Source: Clostridia bacterium
Lineage (GTDB): Bacteria; Bacillota; Clostridia; Oscillospirales; Acutalibacteraceae
Direction of reading: 5' to 3'
DNA: 8,090 bases
Assembly (NCBI GenBank): GCA_900769775.1
Contig: CAAGHT010000006.1
Location: 1-8,090, forward strand
Shown here: positions 6,420 through 8,090 of the stretch, piece by piece
Layout: each line of letters begins with the position of its first letter
Numbering within the stretch: position 1 is the first letter of the stretch
Position numbers and translations under genes: made by a program
Notes under the pieces: model-generated
What the model saw: only the letters and a program-made list of their open reading frames with translations
Told to the model about the DNA's origin: nothing
The model's database searches: none

Positions 6420-8090
6420 ATGGAACTTGATAAAATTTATGAAGCCGATTTTGAAGGTTTATTATCGGTTATGAAGGAGCAGGGCGATAATTACGATATT
6501 CCGCTTATCCGCCGTGCTTATGAAATTTGCGTTGAGGCTCATCGCGGACAGTTCAGAAAGTCGAGCGAGGAGTATTATATCCATCCGCTGAATGTTGCTA
6601 AAATCATTGTTTCACTCGGTATGGATTCTCAGTCTATTGCTGCCGCCCTTCTGCACGACGTTGTTGAGGATACCGAAATTTCCTCCGATGAGGTTAAAAG
6701 AGAGTTTGGCGAGGATGTTGCACTGCTTGTAGACGGTGTTACAAAAATTGGTCGAATTCAGTATGTTTCCCGTGAGCAGGCTCAGGCGGAATCCCTCCGC
6801 AAGATGCTTATTGCGATGGGTAAGGATATCAGGGTAATAGTAATTAAGCTTGCCGACCGCCTCCACAATATGAGAACACTTGACTCTCTGCCCGAGGAAA
6901 AGCAGCTTGAAAAATCACTCGAAACTATCGAGGTCTATGCCCCGATAGCTCACCGCCTCGGTATCCATGCCATTAAAGAAGAACTTGAGGACCTTGCTAT
7001 CCGTCATCTCGACCCGATTGCATACAGCGAGATTGAGACTCTGGTTTCCGAAAAAAGTGATTTCAGAGATGCCGCGTTTAAAACCCTTCAGGGCCGCATT
7101 GAGGAGCGACTTCGTGAGGAAATGCCGGGTGTTCAGCTTGTGCTTCAGTCGAGGGTTAAATCTATCCCCGGTATTTACAGAAAAATGTTTATGCAAGGCA
7201 GAGATTTTGAGGAAATATACGATATCTATGCTGTTCGCGTAATAACCGAAACGGTTACCGATTGCTATAATGTGCTCGGTATTATGCACGATATGTTCCG
7301 TCCGCTTCCGGGACGCTTTAAGGACTATATTTCAACCCCGAAGCCGAATATGTATCAGTCGCTTCACACGACTGTTATCGGAAGAGAAGCAATTCCTTTT
7401 GAAATACAGATCAGAACCTTTGAAATGCACCACACTGCCGAACTCGGAATCGCGGCGCATTGGAAGTATAAAGAGGGAGTTACCTCTAAAGATTCAAGAA
7501 TGGACACAAGCCTTGAATGGATTCGTCAGGTGCTTGAAAGTCAGAGTGAGGACACTACCGACCTTATCAGAACTATTAAGGTTGACCTTGCTCAGGATGT
7601 TTATGCCGTTACCCCCAAGGGAGATGTTGTAACTCTGCCCGCAGGAGCCACCGTTATCGATTTTGCTTTTGCAATTCACTCGGCGGTCGGTGTCAGAATG
7701 GTTGGCGCAAAGGTTGACGGAAAGATTGTTCAGATAACCCACGAGGTTAAAACAGGCGAGGTTATCGAGATTCTAACGACTAATGCCGCAGGTCACGGCC
7801 CCTCGAGAGATTGGCTTAATATTGCCGTTACAAGCAGCGCAAAGGCGAAAATTCGCTCCTGGTTTAAAAAGGAGAGAAGGGAAGAAAATATCCAGACAGG
7901 TAAAGTGGCTGTCGACTCTGAATTCAGAAGAAATTCTATCGTTTTGCCCGATGCCGATATGCAGAGCTTCCTTTTGGATATTGCAAAAAGACAGCGCCTT
8001 GCGGATATTCAGGAGCTTTATGCCGCAATAGGTTATGGCGGAGTATCTCTTGAAAAAATAATGCCTCGCATTAAAGAGGATTATATTAAG
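6420..8090 (+). CDS. rel: Bifunctional (p)ppGpp synthetase/hydrolase Rel, 3' end missing
   Basis: Rel makes and breaks the stringent-response alarmone (p)ppGpp. The frame from ATG 6420 is open to the last base of the window: 557 residues of a protein usually about 720-740 long. The hydrolase domain shows RK (46-47), H55, HD (79-80), ED (83-84) and D146 with N150 in ADRLHN, so it looks active. The synthetase domain shows R245 and K247, D268 in IYDIYAVRVI, GRFKDYI (298-304), NMYQSLHTTV (310-319) and E328 in FEIQIRT. RFKD is the RXKD signature of bifunctional enzymes, as opposed to the EXDD of synthetase-only RelA. A TGS domain (about 388-452) and the start of the helical region (GPSRDWLNI, 460-468) follow. 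The zinc-finger/RIS and ACT domains must lie beyond the window. It starts 5 bases after recJ, with no apt gene between them. Confidence 0.95.
   Translation, partial: MELDKIYEADFEGLLSVMKEQGDNYDIPLIRRAYEICVEAHRGQFRKSSEEYYIHPLNVAKIIVSLGMDSQSIAAALLHDVVEDTEISSDEVKREFGEDVALLVDGVTKIGRIQYVSREQAQAESLRKMLIAMGKDIRVIVIKLADRLHNMRTLDSLPEEKQLEKSLETIEVYAPIAHRLGIHAIKEELEDLAIRHLDPIAYSEIETLVSEKSDFRDAAFKTLQGRIEERLREEMPGVQLVLQSRVKSIPGIYRKMFMQGRDFEEIYDIYAVRVITETVTDCYNVLGIMHDMFRPLPGRFKDYISTPKPNMYQSLHTTVIGREAIPFEIQIRTFEMHHTAELGIAAHWKYKEGVTSKDSRMDTSLEWIRQVLESQSEDTTDLIRTIKVDLAQDVYAVTPKGDVVTLPAGATVIDFAFAIHSAVGVRMVGAKVDGKIVQITHEVKTGEVIEILTTNAAGHGPSRDWLNIAVTSSAKAKIRSWFKKERREENIQTGKVAVDSEFRRNSIVLPDADMQSFLLDIAKRQRLADIQELYAAIGYGGVSLEKIMPRIKEDYIK

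Overview
The window reads as an ordinary, densely packed housekeeping region of a low-to-moderate GC Gram-positive anaerobe, most likely a clostridial gut Firmicute (Oscillospiraceae/Ruminococcaceae-like). This is an inference. It rests on strong AGGAGG ribosome binding sites, a transketolase split into two adjacent genes, an lspA-rluD pair, and recJ next to a bifunctional rel gene. I cannot assign a genus from the sequence. All eight genes lie on the + strand, and no mobile element, CRISPR array, tRNA or rRNA is visible.

The first transcription unit enters from the left and ends at about 4312. It holds the 3' end of ileS (1-165), lspA (193-711), an RluD-family pseudouridine synthase (698-1612), a Cof-type HAD hydrolase of unknown substrate (1612-2451), and the N- and C-terminal transketolase subunits (2462-3301 and 3316-4263). 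The genes overlap or are at most 27 bases apart. A strong Rho-independent terminator at 4277-4312 closes the unit. Together they cover isoleucyl-tRNA charging, lipoprotein signal-peptide removal, rRNA pseudouridylation and the non-oxidative pentose phosphate pathway; they share expression rather than a pathway.

The second unit starts in the only sizeable intergenic stretch (4264-4395). A near-consensus extended -10 promoter (TTGAAA, 17 bases, TATAAT preceded by TGA) drives recJ (4396-6414, single-strand-specific 5'-3' exonuclease) and then rel (6420 to the window end, truncated), a bifunctional (p)ppGpp synthetase/hydrolase. A perfect 12-base A/T-only inverted repeat brackets the -10 box. The apt gene usually found between recJ and rel in Firmicutes is absent.

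I found no convincing new biological system. The points most worth a second look are the palindrome around the recJ promoter, the missing apt, the divergent substrate loop in Rel, the extra C-terminal module of RecJ, and the uncharacterised HAD hydrolase translationally coupled to the pseudouridine synthase.
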